Shown in pieces: positions 24,001 to 34,158 of a stretch of DNA of 54,653 nucleotides. Every line of letters starts with the position of its first letter. Positions within the stretch are counted from its first letter, which is position 1. Source of the stretch: a virus; the IMG/VR virus record IMGVR_UViG_3300021368_000936, positions 1 to 54,653 of that record; one strand, 5' to 3'. Made by a program: the position numbers and the translations under genes. Below the pieces are notes generated by a model. That model had not been told where the DNA came from and ran no database searches. It saw only the letters and a program-made list of their open reading frames with translations.

Positions 24001-27000
24001 ATCTGCTAGTGGTGGTAACCTAACGTTTACTGCTCAACTACCAGTTGGCACACAGAAGTTTGTTCCTTTCACCGAGAATAATTTCTTGATTACTGTTCTC
24101 AGTAAAGGATCTTCTACTGTTGTAGAAAACGGTGATATCATTTACATCGATCCTAGATATATCGTTGTCGAGGATTCTGTCATTACTGCTAGTAGCGTAA
24201 CTGCTGGTGCTTTGAGAATCCAGAATCTACCATCCGATTACTTTGGTGTTATTACCGATAGTAACTTCCCTGTACTAAAACTAACTGCTACTGTCGAGAT
24301 TGATAAAGCACGTCCCAGACTCAAAACTGCTATCAGAAACAAGCGTGTCATCGTTGTATCCTCTGGTGACCGTGTAATTCCTATTAGAGGTCAAGACTAT
24401 GATTCTGATGTCATTGAGACCTTCTCTTATTCTGACGTATTTAAACTCAAGTATGTCTATGAAGGTACAGCAACTAACCCACCTGTAGTTGATCCAGCTG
24501 GCAACTTGGTTAGTGGTACTGATGTAACTTACAAATATAAGTTTGACAATGGACAAAGAGACACATACTATGATGTTTCTAGAATTGTATTGAAGCCTGG
24601 TTTTGATGCTCCTACTGGTCAACTAGTCGTAGCGTTCGATTTCTTCGAGCATTCTCAAGGTGACTTCTGTACTGTTGACTCGTATCTCCATGAGGCAGGT
24701 GTTCTACCTGACGAGATTCCTCTATTCAACTCTGCTGTCAATGGTGTCATCTCTCTTAGAGATTCCATCGACTTCAGACCTAAGGTTGATGGTAATACTA
24801 CCATCACTGGTTTCCAGGATCAATCTATTGTTGAAGCATTTGACACCACAGACTACATCACTTTCCTAGGCACTGGTGGCATCCCAACAGCAACACCTGC
24901 TAATGATGCTGGTCTACCATACACAGTCTCCTTCAGTGAGAAGCAATATCTAGATCGTATCGACGGTCTGTTCCTCACCAAGAAAGGTGACTTCATTATT
25001 AAAGAAGGTAATGCTTCCCTCAACCCATCCAAACCAGAACCAGTAGATGATGCTGTTTCTCTCTGCTATCTCCATATCCCTGCTTATACTAATAACAGTA
25101 AGGATGTAAGAATTGTTCCTGTGGATAACAAGCGTTATACCATGAAGGATATTGGTAAACTAGAGAAGCGTATTGAGCGTCTTGAGTATTATACTACTCT
25201 AAGCATCCTTGAGCAGCAAGCACTAAACATGCAAGTCAAGGATGAAATTGGTCTAGACAGATTCAAGTCTGGTTTCCTTGTGGATAACTTTGAAGCACAT
25301 AGAACTGGTAACCTCAAGTCTGACGATTACAGATGTGCTATCGATACTCAGCAGTCTGTCCTAAGAGCACAGACCAAAGAAGATAGTTTTGTTCTCAAAG
25401 AAATCAACACTAGAGATGACCAAAGAGTAGTCAATGGTTATGTCATTAACAATGGTGTTGTTACACTACCATATGAAAACGTTGAACTACTAGGTAATGC
25501 TAATGCTACTAACACCATTAATCCTAATCCTTTTGTTGTTATCCAGTATGTTGGTGAGGGTGTTATTTCTCCACAACAGGATTCTTGGTATGATCAAAGC
25601 ATTGCTCCTCTAGTTGTTGATACTAACACTAAACTAAATACTATCTTCCTAGCAAAAGATGTTGTAGCAGATGCTTATTCCAGTCTCTATAACTCCTTTA
25701 TTGTAAACTGGTGTGGTACTGATGCTGGATTGCTACCTATTGAATCTCTTGCTGGTATTAATAGTGAAGATATTGAATCTACCGTAGAACCTGCTTCTAT
25801 TGCCAGTTCTTCTAATGTAAGTCCACAGAACAATGAAGTAGGCAAGGGTGTTGGTACAAGAACTATCAACAACAGGAAAGTTTCCACTGCTCTACAGTTC
25901 TTCGCTAGATCTATTCCTGTCAAATTTGTCATGAACAGACTGAAGCCTGATACTAAGGTTTATGTCTTCATGGAAGGTCGTAACATTGATCGTTGGGTTG
26001 TACCCGATAGTCGTTTCAGTGGTCAGGCAGGTAACTCCCTTTCCACTTTTGGTGCTCCTCTCGTCACAGATAGTAATGGTAATCTTTCTGGTATCATTCT
26101 AGTTCCTGCTGGTCTACCTCCCGTATCCAACACTAGATGGACTGGTAATGTAGATACTGTCAACTACGACGAAACTGGCGAAGAGATCAGATTCTCTACT
26201 GGCACTAAGACTATTAGATTCACTTCTGCTTCTGATGATGCTGACAAGTCTGGGGTGGATACTTATGCTGAAGTCAAGTTCTATGCTGCTGGCATCACAC
26301 CAGAGAATCCTGCTAGCATTACTTCTACTGCTACATCATTCTTCAAAGCAAATGAAGGTGTTCAGTTGGTTGATAGCAATACTGATGATCCAGTCAAACC
26401 AAATCCACTTGCTCAAACATTCAAGATTGAGAACTTTGATGGTGGCGTTATGACCACTGGTGTTGATCTTTTCTTCAGCAAGAAGAGTAAAAGCATTCCA
26501 CTTAGAGCATATCTAACTGATATTGCTGCTGGCAAACCAGGCAAGAATATTATTCCTGGTACACAAGTATCACTAACTCCTGAAACATACCTAAGAGTTT
26601 ATGTCACAGGCGAAAGCGAAACTGTTACTATCAATCTAGATGAGATTGTAACTGGTAAGTCATCGAATGCTGCTGGTCCTATCGCTAAAGTATTCGACTC
26701 GAACCTAGTAAGAGTTGGTGATGATACCAGCACTTCCTTCCAGTTGAATAAGGAACAGGTCTATACTCTTGTTCTTAATAACCACAATGGAACTTCGTTT
26801 ATAGCAAACGAGTCGCTATCTATTCCTTCGGTTACTACTTACAACAACCTGAACAATACCACTCTTGGTGTATTCATTGCCAAAGATTCTGGTAAAGTAA
26901 CTGATCTAAAAGTTAGTGCCGTTGGTGACAACTACGAGACTGCTTCCATCACTATTGAGAGTCCTCAGTTGCCTGGAGGATCTTCAGCAACAGGTTCGAT

Positions 27001-29164
27001 TTCTGTTTCTGATGGCAAGGTATACAACTGTGAGGTTTCTCTCTCAGGAAGGGGATATACCGAACCACCATCTGTTGTTGTAAAGGGTGTTGGTCTTGGT
27101 GCTGCTGGTGCTGTTATCGAATCTGTTATTGAGATTGATACACCTGCTGTAAGAATGGGTATTGCTATTGATTCTGACGGTGTTACCGAATCTACAACCC
27201 CAACCAGATTTAACTTCAAGCACCCTGTATTCCTACAAAATGATACTGAGTATGCTCTTGCTATTGAGACAGACTCGATTGAATATGAACTATGGGCATC
27301 CAAACTAGGCGAGGTTGAAATTGCTACCAGTAACATTGTTACTACACAACCTTCACTAGGTTCTGTTTATAAGTCTCAGAACACTGACACTTGGACCGAA
27401 GATCTATTTGAAGATATTAAGTTTACTCTATACCGTGCTGAGTTTAGCACCACAGATGGCGAAATTGAAGTTACCAACGAAAATCTAGGTTATGAGAAAC
27501 TACAGGTTTCTCCTTTTGAGACTAGTGTGAGATCTGCTACTAATGCTACATCCACCCTGTTCAAAAATAACAACTCTGTTGTCAAGGTTTATCATAGAGA
27601 TAATGGTTTCGAAACTACTGGCGACTCTTATGTATTCTTCCAAGAAGCAGAAGACGTTGGTGGTATCTCTGGCGTTACCTTGAACCAGAGACTGTATAAA
27701 GTTTCTAACTCTGGTATTGATAGTTACAACATTACAAGTCCAAATGGAGCTGGTTCTAGCATCATTGGTGGTGGTAAGTCTGTTCTTGCTTCTTACAATA
27801 GAAAGTTCGAGCGTCTCTATGCTCAAGTTCCTTATCTACAACTAGATGGCACAAAGATTGAGTCGTTTGTTGCTACTACTGATGTAGTTCCTGTTGACTC
27901 ACCAACTAAGAACTATGTTTCTTATTCCTTTGTTGACTATGAGAAGACATTCCTTGGTGAAGAACACTTCTTTACTAATCAGAAAGTAGTTGCTTCTAGA
28001 ATTAATCAGACTATGAATGGTTTGGCACATTCACTGAAGTATAAGTTTAGACTGTCCACATCAAACTCTGCTCTGTCTCCTGTTATTGATCTACGTACTG
28101 CTACGGTCAAGACAGCATCTAATAGAATTGAAAATGCTACTGGTTATGAAGACAGATATGGCAAGAGAGATCAGATCGTCAAGTTCCAACCTCTCTACAC
28201 TTTGTCTATTGCTGTTACTGGAACAAATGCTGGTCAAGTAGATGCTAATCTAACTTTGGTTGGTCAGACTTCTAAGGCAGAAGGATTTATCACTAACTAT
28301 GATAGTGGTGATGCTACAATTAGATTGAGAACTTTCACTCCATTCCAACAGGGCGAACCACTAGACCTCATTGGTACTGATGGTGTTCAAATTCAAAACG
28401 TTGGTATTACTATCACCAATATTTCTGAAATTGATTTCAACTTCAGTGTAGGTTCTAATGTGATTGCTTATTCTCAAACAGACTCTACTGTTAGTTACGC
28501 TAATAAGATTAATGGTAAGGTTATTCTTTGGGATGCTGAAGATAAGATCCTAATTGTGGAAAACTCTTATCAACCAATCAACAACAACTATACTGCTAAG
28601 GTTGCTGATGGTGAAGCATACAATAGAGCAACAACAACATCTGCTCAACAACCTGATATCTTTAGAGTTGGTGATGTGGTTCAATCAACTGGTGATGACA
28701 TCCCTGTGTTTGTAGAACTCAACACAATTGACTACACTACAGGTGTTGATTATGTTCCAGAAACAGATGCCGTCAATAGTTCTTCGGTTGCTAAGTATGT
28801 AACCAAGGAAGTATTCATCGACAATCCTGGTTCTTCTATTGATGTAAGATCTACTATGAATCTTACCGATATTGAGAATGTTAAGATTTACTATAAGATT
28901 AGAGAGTCTTCCAGTTCGGCAAACTTTGACGATATTAACTGGACTCCATTCAATGTTAATGGCAACCCAGATGTAGAAAACCTTGCTACTCCAACCAACT
29001 CCATTTCTGGTCAGTTTGAGAAGCAAGTAGATTACCAAGAACTAGTTTATAGTGCTTCGAATCTACCCGAATTTACATCATTCGCTATTAAGATTATCAT
29101 GAAGACTGATAATCCTTCTTATGTACCTAAGATCCAAGACCTAAGAGCTGTAGCTTCATACTGA
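21092..29164 (+). CDS. giant DUF4815-type tail/baseplate protein (2690 aa)
   Basis: The N-terminus matches the DUF4815 pattern of phage tail proteins: YKVLFRPGYSIQTRELTSLQ followed by SILQNQIESFG near residues 24-53, a VYFVNGFFVRNEKQLLV block near 209, and GKAYVKGYEIINKESKTLEV near 380. A coiled-coil segment (DIGKLEKRIERLEYYTTLSI) lies near 1353. A GRGYTEPPSVVVKG repeat occurs near 1985. The C-terminus is a beta-rich tail with PEFTSFAIKIIMKTDNPSYV. It occupies the gp9/gp10 position after gp8, so a peripheral wedge or fibre-attachment role is likely but inferred. It has its own late promoter and an SD-masking hairpin. The stop overlaps the next start. Confidence 0.8.
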   Translation: MPQKTNLNVAPYYDDYDAGKNFYKVLFRPGYSIQTRELTSLQSILQNQIESFGKFNFKQGQQVIPGEVGLNTKLDYVKLSSVSEVAVNEGGQIVYKKYDIKKLVGTQLSGLNSGVVGRVLSAEYGSDIEADTLFVKYTTSGSASNETTFRQGETLEVIGGINTPLLVVGTDGSVLPTSINIEDPISGQISTLTSPAMGFATAVDVQEGVYFVNGFFVRNEKQLLVVNKYYNKPSAKVGFTVSEDVVTPEEDASLTDNARGFSNSSAPGAHRLSINLTLTKFDYTANTDKNFIQLVQIKNGTVEKQVKPADYTLLEETLARRTYDESGDYVVEDFDYDVREYYQRSGNNGVYALNTETGLINKTYTETEAEGKMVLHVSSGKAYVKGYEIINKESKTLEVSKGRDTLQRDNVTIKSKGLSEFNVTNVFGGVPLNSVGDISTGYPSVSLNSVFNDGTIGFSGLEPDGYFRDTVSRRSQVFNLKDGIMTIYVQSLVDQPVATSDLPDEIFFVTTRGTGTVQGKRATVIGKAIVNRPEVNPASNAVFGELTILGDKSVLDNFMKEYDDGETDYRRYIYTSETLMETSSNPYGVVVDYNPSFTPIVGVSKPKNFRMISRGSGFNPDSDIILSKGRSASTTPYNATFGFSYFNPVFFTRLKLEKKIIADTFKKGKYIYGKESKAYGVIENDTTGNFSGISTLFVTTLSGQFIPGETIIDEEQNAIKIAKENTISHFVVNKRGSNYNDASSVVINGEIFDQSKVDVVLYGGAVVQVLVEDRSALQQTYATPPDILFTSDDSNSDKAVVTPVLFKDTVLTFTPQNVKSLSSTFNNYTFTADVDFSSTTYANYKQISDFTFFGTKGKKFIECNGFGADLTGDLIQGDIIQFTDANNNVIKNIVQYVTLPQNTEKSRIYFDYALPDNVTNATIVRLRPVLANSSATLVFPTGSKQVASLVNDDANTKFKYHVRKDFVTDLSASGGNLTFTAQLPVGTQKFVPFTENNFLITVLSKGSSTVVENGDIIYIDPRYIVVEDSVITASSVTAGALRIQNLPSDYFGVITDSNFPVLKLTATVEIDKARPRLKTAIRNKRVIVVSSGDRVIPIRGQDYDSDVIETFSYSDVFKLKYVYEGTATNPPVVDPAGNLVSGTDVTYKYKFDNGQRDTYYDVSRIVLKPGFDAPTGQLVVAFDFFEHSQGDFCTVDSYLHEAGVLPDEIPLFNSAVNGVISLRDSIDFRPKVDGNTTITGFQDQSIVEAFDTTDYITFLGTGGIPTATPANDAGLPYTVSFSEKQYLDRIDGLFLTKKGDFIIKEGNASLNPSKPEPVDDAVSLCYLHIPAYTNNSKDVRIVPVDNKRYTMKDIGKLEKRIERLEYYTTLSILEQQALNMQVKDEIGLDRFKSGFLVDNFEAHRTGNLKSDDYRCAIDTQQSVLRAQTKEDSFVLKEINTRDDQRVVNGYVINNGVVTLPYENVELLGNANATNTINPNPFVVIQYVGEGVISPQQDSWYDQSIAPLVVDTNTKLNTIFLAKDVVADAYSSLYNSFIVNWCGTDAGLLPIESLAGINSEDIESTVEPASIASSSNVSPQNNEVGKGVGTRTINNRKVSTALQFFARSIPVKFVMNRLKPDTKVYVFMEGRNIDRWVVPDSRFSGQAGNSLSTFGAPLVTDSNGNLSGIILVPAGLPPVSNTRWTGNVDTVNYDETGEEIRFSTGTKTIRFTSASDDADKSGVDTYAEVKFYAAGITPENPASITSTATSFFKANEGVQLVDSNTDDPVKPNPLAQTFKIENFDGGVMTTGVDLFFSKKSKSIPLRAYLTDIAAGKPGKNIIPGTQVSLTPETYLRVYVTGESETVTINLDEIVTGKSSNAAGPIAKVFDSNLVRVGDDTSTSFQLNKEQVYTLVLNNHNGTSFIANESLSIPSVTTYNNLNNTTLGVFIAKDSGKVTDLKVSAVGDNYETASITIESPQLPGGSSATGSISVSDGKVYNCEVSLSGRGYTEPPSVVVKGVGLGAAGAVIESVIEIDTPAVRMGIAIDSDGVTESTTPTRFNFKHPVFLQNDTEYALAIETDSIEYELWASKLGEVEIATSNIVTTQPSLGSVYKSQNTDTWTEDLFEDIKFTLYRAEFSTTDGEIEVTNENLGYEKLQVSPFETSVRSATNATSTLFKNNNSVVKVYHRDNGFETTGDSYVFFQEAEDVGGISGVTLNQRLYKVSNSGIDSYNITSPNGAGSSIIGGGKSVLASYNRKFERLYAQVPYLQLDGTKIESFVATTDVVPVDSPTKNYVSYSFVDYEKTFLGEEHFFTNQKVVASRINQTMNGLAHSLKYKFRLSTSNSALSPVIDLRTATVKTASNRIENATGYEDRYGKRDQIVKFQPLYTLSIAVTGTNAGQVDANLTLVGQTSKAEGFITNYDSGDATIRLRTFTPFQQGEPLDLIGTDGVQIQNVGITITNISEIDFNFSVGSNVIAYSQTDSTVSYANKINGKVILWDAEDKILIVENSYQPINNNYTAKVADGEAYNRATTTSAQQPDIFRVGDVVQSTGDDIPVFVELNTIDYTTGVDYVPETDAVNSSSVAKYVTKEVFIDNPGSSIDVRSTMNLTDIENVKIYYKIRESSSSANFDDINWTPFNVNGNPDVENLATPTNSISGQFEKQVDYQELVYSASNLPEFTSFAIKIIMKTDNPSYVPKIQDLRAVASY

Positions 29165-29364
29165 TGAGATATTTAAAAGTTGAAGGTCACGAAAATCTTT
29201 ATCGTGATGTCACCACGGGAGCGATTGTCAACACTGACAAACCCGCTCCCAGAAACTTTTCTCGTACATTTAACAATGCACTAGAAGACATAAATACTTT
29301 GAAGGAAGAACTATCTGAAATCAAACTACTTCTTAGAGAGATCGTAAGAAATGCCAGCAATTAA
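29164..29364 (+). CDS. small coiled-coil protein between giant tail genes (66 aa)
   Basis: MRYLKVEGHENLYRDVTTGA is a start I recall from other cyanophage structural clusters. The second half is a heptad-like helix (LEDINTLKEELSEIKLLLRE) that should oligomerise. It overlaps both neighbouring giant genes by a few bases, and a late promoter element lies inside it. A trimerising adaptor or fibre chaperone role is a guess. Confidence 0.65.
   Translation: MRYLKVEGHENLYRDVTTGAIVNTDKPAPRNFSRTFNNALEDINTLKEELSEIKLLLREIVRNASN
29290..29296 (+). promoter_or_regulatory. late promoter element ATAAATA inside the small coiled-coil gene
   Basis: CATAAATAC lies 61 bases before the ATG at 29351 and could serve the 1413-residue protein. 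It is inside coding sequence, so it may be chance. Confidence 0.4.
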
Positions 29365-32300
29365 CGTCGCCAGAACAGATACCTTTGAAACTCAAAGGCA
29401 AAAAATCAACCAGATTGGAGACATCCTATCGAACATTTCCGCTGGCGGAAGTGACCTACAGACAGGTAACCTGAAATTAGGTGACGGAACGAAAGCTGTT
29501 CCTTCTCTTTCGTTTATTAGTGATTCTACCCTAGGTTTATACAGACCAGATAATTCACAAATTGGTTTTGTATCGGACGGAAAAGACCTAGTAAGATTCG
29601 AAACAGAAAAGTTCTATACATTTCAAGATCTCTTTGTTAGAAAGAAAACTCTTGTAACTGCTGGTCTATCTATTACCAATGAAGGTCAGAATTATGATAC
29701 TGGTTCTTATGATGCTATTAATGTAATTGGTGGTTCTGGTACTGGTGGTTCTCTTAATATTTCTGTAGAAGCATTTGGTGGTAGTATTTCTAGTAATGGT
29801 TCTAATTACCTGACAGGTGTCTATTCTGACATCCCAATGGTCAGCACTGGTTCTGGTACTGGTGTGACAGCAACCTTTGCTACATCAACACCTCAGTTTG
29901 TAATTCAGTCTGGTGGATCTGGTTACACTGATGGAGTATACTCTAGTATCAATGTAGTATCGTCTGGAGTCGGTATTGATACTCAGATCACTCTAGAATT
30001 TACTGGTGGTGCCCTAACAGATATTACAATTGAGAATGTGGGTAGTAAGCACCTTGCTGGTGACACATTCTCTATCCCAAATAGTGAACTACTATACTTT
30101 GATGAAGTACAGCAACTAGAAGTACAGAGTGGTGGTTCTGGTGCTACTATTGCCATCAGTGGTAATCCCAATGTAATTGATGCTGCCACGTTCGAGTTTC
30201 TAACTAAGGGTGAAGGTCACGCTGTTGGTGATGATCTAACCACTCCTGGATCTCAGACTCAAACAGGTAACTTGCCAGGAAGTGTTTCTGGTCTTTCCGC
30301 TACTCTAGGAACTGGTACTACCCTGACCTTGACTTCTACCGCTGGCATTATTGCTGGCATGAATGTTATTCAACTCAGCGGTGATGGAGCAATTGCTAGT
30401 GATACTACTGTTGCCAGTGTTACTAACGGCACTACTCTTGTTCTATCTGCTGCCCCAGAAGTTGCTGGTTCTGCTGTCCTAGATTTTGCCTCTCAGTCAG
30501 TATCTTCTATTGTTCTGCCTAACGTATCATCTATTGTTCTAGGATCTCTTATTAGTGGTGGTGGATATAGTGGAGAGATCACTGGTATTGATCTAGATCT
30601 AGGAGAGGTTAGCATTACTCCCGATAGCACTAATGCTCAAAATAATGTAACTTTCACTATCAATCCTCCATATGGCACTGGTTCTGGATTCAATTTTGAT
30701 ATTAATGCTGTTGGTGTTGTAAGCGAACTTAGTGTAAATGCTGAAGGTAATGGTTATGCTGTAGGAGATACACTAGCAGTAAACCCTGCTGATTTGACTC
30801 AACCAATTTCTGTTTATGTATCAGTATTTGCTGGTCAAGAAGTTTCTATTGGATCAGCAATTCCTCTGTCTGTTGGAGACAACGTAAACACATACACTCC
30901 ACCAGATGCTGAAGCAGGAACCCCAGCACAATATGGTCCAGACCTAGAAGTTATTGCTATTACTGGTGGTAGTAATAATGCTGTCACAGCATTTGTATGT
31001 TCTGCTGCCGAAGATCTCGGTGTAGATGCTGAGTTTGTAATTAATGGTGGTGGTACGGTATATACTTCTACTGGATCTGTTACTAAAAATCTATACTACG
31101 CTGGGTTTGATGAAGCTAATCAAACTCTACAACCAGACCTGACTCTTTATGTTGGTAGCAAGTATCGTTTCATCCAATCTGACGGATCTTCTGGCGAACA
31201 TCCTATTGCTTTCTCTCAGCATCCCAACGGAACACAGAACAACATTACTGGTGTAACAGCAGATCTAGATTCTACTTCCACATCAATTACCGTGTCTGAT
31301 GCTACAGGTATTCTTCCTGGAATGGGAATATCTGTTGCTAGTGGAGATGGTGCTATTGATATTGGAACAACCGTTGAGTCGGTTGTTGGAACTACAGTAA
31401 CTCTATCAGAAGCACCTGCTACATCTGGTGTAGGAACAGAACTATCATTCGTCGGTGTTGAACTCACTGCTGGTGTTACTAATAATGATGATGGTAAGAC
31501 TATTGAAATTACCGAACTAACTCCAGATCCTCTCTATTATTATTGTCCAAACCACGCTGATATGGGTGGTGAACATAGTCTAGATTCAAACAACCCAAAA
31601 GTTTTTGGTTCGGACTTCGAGGTTACACTAACGGAAGTTGGTATTGCTGATGTTATCAAGTTTGAAGTAAGCACAGGTAACACGACAACAACAGCAATTA
31701 CATCTACTACAGGTGCTATTGATGAATTGACTTCTGCCACTTCTGTTACATCACCTCTAGTTAATGCCACCGATGTGGTAGCAGATAAACTGTCTGCTAC
31801 TGCTGGTCAAAATTTAGATATTGAAACTGCTGCTGATATTGTAGCAGTTGGTCAGACTCTAACGTTTAACAATATTGTTTTGAACTACACCAATAGCAGC
31901 ATCACTGCTGCTGGTGACATCAAGACAAATACTGTTTTGAATGTTAATGATGTTCTGACTATCAACCAAAATGTTATTGGAACTAATGCTAGCAGCAACC
32001 TAGAACTTACTCCTGGACTTGGTAAGACAGCAAGAGTTGATACTAACACTGCTTTCCGTTTGCCTGTAGGTAATACTGCTGAAAGACCAACTATCGAGGA
32101 AAGTGGTCAAATCAGATTTAACAACGAGACTAATCAATACGAGGGTTATAGTTCTGCCAACAGTTCGTGGTCTTCTCTAGGTGGTGTACGTGACTTGGAT
32201 GGTGATACTACTATCCTTGCTGAAGAATCTGTAGGCACAGACGATGATACTCTATGGTTTCTCAATGATAATAATATCACTCTAAAACTAGACAGAAATT

Positions 32301-33592
32301 ATCTTGACTTCTTCTTTGTAAAAGAGATTAAATCTACAAAGCAAGGCATTCCTTCTTTCAATAAGTGGGTTGCTAATGTCTCTGTAACCACTGGTCAGTA
32401 TTTGAAGTATGGTCTCAATCTATTTGAAGTTACTGGTGATGGTGTAACAGGAGGTCCTGGATCTCCTCCGTTGGATAATAGTGGTACTGCCTTCACTAAT
32501 GGTACTGCTACACTTCAGTGGTCTCAACTAGCAGTTGCTCCATTAACAATTGCTGAGGTAGAAGAATTTAGAATTGGACCTACAGAACCAATTCCTTTGG
32601 TTGTTAACGGTGATCTTAGACTTGCTGGAAACAAAATTTCTACGGATATTAGTGATATAGTAATCCAACCCAATGGACTACAGAAAGTTGTCATTGATTC
32701 TCCAACATCTCTTGTACTGCCTGTTGGTGATAACAACTCCAAGGGCAATCCAATCCAAGGTTCTGTCAGATATAATACTGACGACAGTCAGTTTGAAGGA
32801 TTTAACGGTGCTCAGTGGGGTGGTCTTGGTGGTGTTAAAGATATTGACCAAGATACATTCATCCAGGCAGAAACTGCTCCTGGTGCTGACGAAGACACTT
32901 TGTTCTTCAAGAATGCCAATAACGAAACTCTAAGACTCAATGATCAGAAACTAGTATTCAATTATATCGATACTCTAGAATCTGAAACTAGTAACATCTT
33001 TAATTTTGTTGCTGATACGATTACGTTTGGTACACAAGATGTTACGTTAGACAACACTGCTGCTGGAGAAACTCTACTATTCAGTTCTAAGAATAACTTT
33101 GATATTGGTCTATCTTCTGGTCTCAATACCGATCCACTACTCAGACTTACAAACACAGGTAAGATCTACTATAATACATCGTTTGGTCTAGGCAATTTCC
33201 AAGGTCTAGAACTTCTCAACGAAGATCTATCCAAGTTTGAGTTGTCTCATATTAAGACTCATACTTCCAAGATCACTCTTGTCAAAGGTACGGTTGATTC
33301 TAGTTCCACCATTCTTTATGATCCTGCTGTTGCTGTATCTGCTCAGGTAGAACTGGTTGCTCATAACCAACAGACTGGTCATAAGGAATTTATCCAGTTT
33401 ACTGTTATTGACGATGGAACAGATATATATCGTACAGAGATTGGTAATGTCAAGACAGGCGAGGAAATAGTCAATTCCACATTTGACTTTGATGCTTCTA
33501 ATAGGGTACGTGTTACCTACACTGTAGATAGCAATTTGATCAATGGCAACAATGTTGAGATCACTGTAGTAACTACCGTAATTAAGAGGTAA
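29351..33592 (+). CDS. modular virion protein with a cupredoxin-like domain (1413 aa)
   Basis: Fibre-like protein with Gly/Ser-rich beta repeats in the first 300 residues (GGSGYTDGVYSSINVVSSG). A module with a GII.GM core occurs at about 313-380 and again at 634-700. A cupredoxin-like domain surrounds the second copy: LTLYVGSKYRFIQSDGSSGE then HPIAFS (His617), and after the insert PLYYYCPNHADMGG (Cys732, His735, Met738), ligands typical of type 1 copper sites. Two fibre modules near 912-975 (SGQIRFNNETNQYEGYSS) and 1136-1195 (GSVRYNTDDSQFEGFNGAQW) repeat each other. Copper binding is inference. It starts inside the previous gene's end. Confidence 0.75.
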   Translation: MPAINVARTDTFETQRQKINQIGDILSNISAGGSDLQTGNLKLGDGTKAVPSLSFISDSTLGLYRPDNSQIGFVSDGKDLVRFETEKFYTFQDLFVRKKTLVTAGLSITNEGQNYDTGSYDAINVIGGSGTGGSLNISVEAFGGSISSNGSNYLTGVYSDIPMVSTGSGTGVTATFATSTPQFVIQSGGSGYTDGVYSSINVVSSGVGIDTQITLEFTGGALTDITIENVGSKHLAGDTFSIPNSELLYFDEVQQLEVQSGGSGATIAISGNPNVIDAATFEFLTKGEGHAVGDDLTTPGSQTQTGNLPGSVSGLSATLGTGTTLTLTSTAGIIAGMNVIQLSGDGAIASDTTVASVTNGTTLVLSAAPEVAGSAVLDFASQSVSSIVLPNVSSIVLGSLISGGGYSGEITGIDLDLGEVSITPDSTNAQNNVTFTINPPYGTGSGFNFDINAVGVVSELSVNAEGNGYAVGDTLAVNPADLTQPISVYVSVFAGQEVSIGSAIPLSVGDNVNTYTPPDAEAGTPAQYGPDLEVIAITGGSNNAVTAFVCSAAEDLGVDAEFVINGGGTVYTSTGSVTKNLYYAGFDEANQTLQPDLTLYVGSKYRFIQSDGSSGEHPIAFSQHPNGTQNNITGVTADLDSTSTSITVSDATGILPGMGISVASGDGAIDIGTTVESVVGTTVTLSEAPATSGVGTELSFVGVELTAGVTNNDDGKTIEITELTPDPLYYYCPNHADMGGEHSLDSNNPKVFGSDFEVTLTEVGIADVIKFEVSTGNTTTTAITSTTGAIDELTSATSVTSPLVNATDVVADKLSATAGQNLDIETAADIVAVGQTLTFNNIVLNYTNSSITAAGDIKTNTVLNVNDVLTINQNVIGTNASSNLELTPGLGKTARVDTNTAFRLPVGNTAERPTIEESGQIRFNNETNQYEGYSSANSSWSSLGGVRDLDGDTTILAEESVGTDDDTLWFLNDNNITLKLDRNYLDFFFVKEIKSTKQGIPSFNKWVANVSVTTGQYLKYGLNLFEVTGDGVTGGPGSPPLDNSGTAFTNGTATLQWSQLAVAPLTIAEVEEFRIGPTEPIPLVVNGDLRLAGNKISTDISDIVIQPNGLQKVVIDSPTSLVLPVGDNNSKGNPIQGSVRYNTDDSQFEGFNGAQWGGLGGVKDIDQDTFIQAETAPGADEDTLFFKNANNETLRLNDQKLVFNYIDTLESETSNIFNFVADTITFGTQDVTLDNTAAGETLLFSSKNNFDIGLSSGLNTDPLLRLTNTGKIYYNTSFGLGNFQGLELLNEDLSKFELSHIKTHTSKITLVKGTVDSSSTILYDPAVAVSAQVELVAHNQQTGHKEFIQFTVIDDGTDIYRTEIGNVKTGEEIVNSTFDFDASNRVRVTYTVDSNLINGNNVEITVVTTVIKR

Positions 33593-33601
33593 TAAAAACC
33601 A

Positions 33602-34111
33602 ATGGCAGGAAATTTAAATACACTAGATTCGGTTGGTGGATTTTCAGTATCTAATAAAGTTATTGTAAATCACACATATGATGCTACGAATCTAAACTCA
33701 CTAGAAGTCAAGAATGCTTTTTATGATGATTCATTTGCTCAGCATTATATCCTGAGAGGAACTAACACGTCTACACTCTCTGTAGATAATGTTAATGGTA
33801 TTCTTTCTATCCCCTCCAACACTATGAATTTTGTTGAGTCAATTGTTGTTGCTGTCAACGATGACAACACGGCTAGCATCACTCAGAAATTGGAAAGTGC
33901 TCTTCAGTGTGATAATTCTGGAGTAGTAACCGAGTTGTCTACTATGACAACTATCATTAAAGATAGCATCCCAGATGGACAAACTTGGGAGATCGAACTC
34001 TTCACTGGTGGTGGAGCAAATAAGTTCAGTTATGCCACAACAAGGATTGGTACAACTAAAACTGTCAAGTGGGCAGTATATACCAAAGTAGTAAGTATCG
34101 ACTGGACATGA
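33602..34111 (+). CDS. small virion or fibre-associated protein (169 aa)
   Basis: The product (MAGNLNTLDSVGGFSVSNKV at the N-terminus) is beta-rich with low charge and few Cys, as expected for a structural subunit. The end carries WEIELFTGGGANKFSYATTR and a final WAVYTKVVSIDWT. It sits between two fibre-like giants and starts nine bases after the first. No family is named with confidence. Confidence 0.6.
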   Translation: MAGNLNTLDSVGGFSVSNKVIVNHTYDATNLNSLEVKNAFYDDSFAQHYILRGTNTSTLSVDNVNGILSIPSNTMNFVESIVVAVNDDNTASITQKLESALQCDNSGVVTELSTMTTIIKDSIPDGQTWEIELFTGGGANKFSYATTRIGTTKTVKWAVYTKVVSIDWT

Positions 34112-34113
34112 TG

Positions 34114-34120
34114 CTAAATA
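34114..34120 (+). promoter_or_regulatory. late promoter element CTAAATA
   Basis: GCTAAATAG directly follows the previous stop and lies 39 bases before the ATG at 34159. Confidence 0.6.
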
Positions 34121-34158
34121 GATAGAGGAAATAAAATCATCAGCGGGCTGGATAGAAG

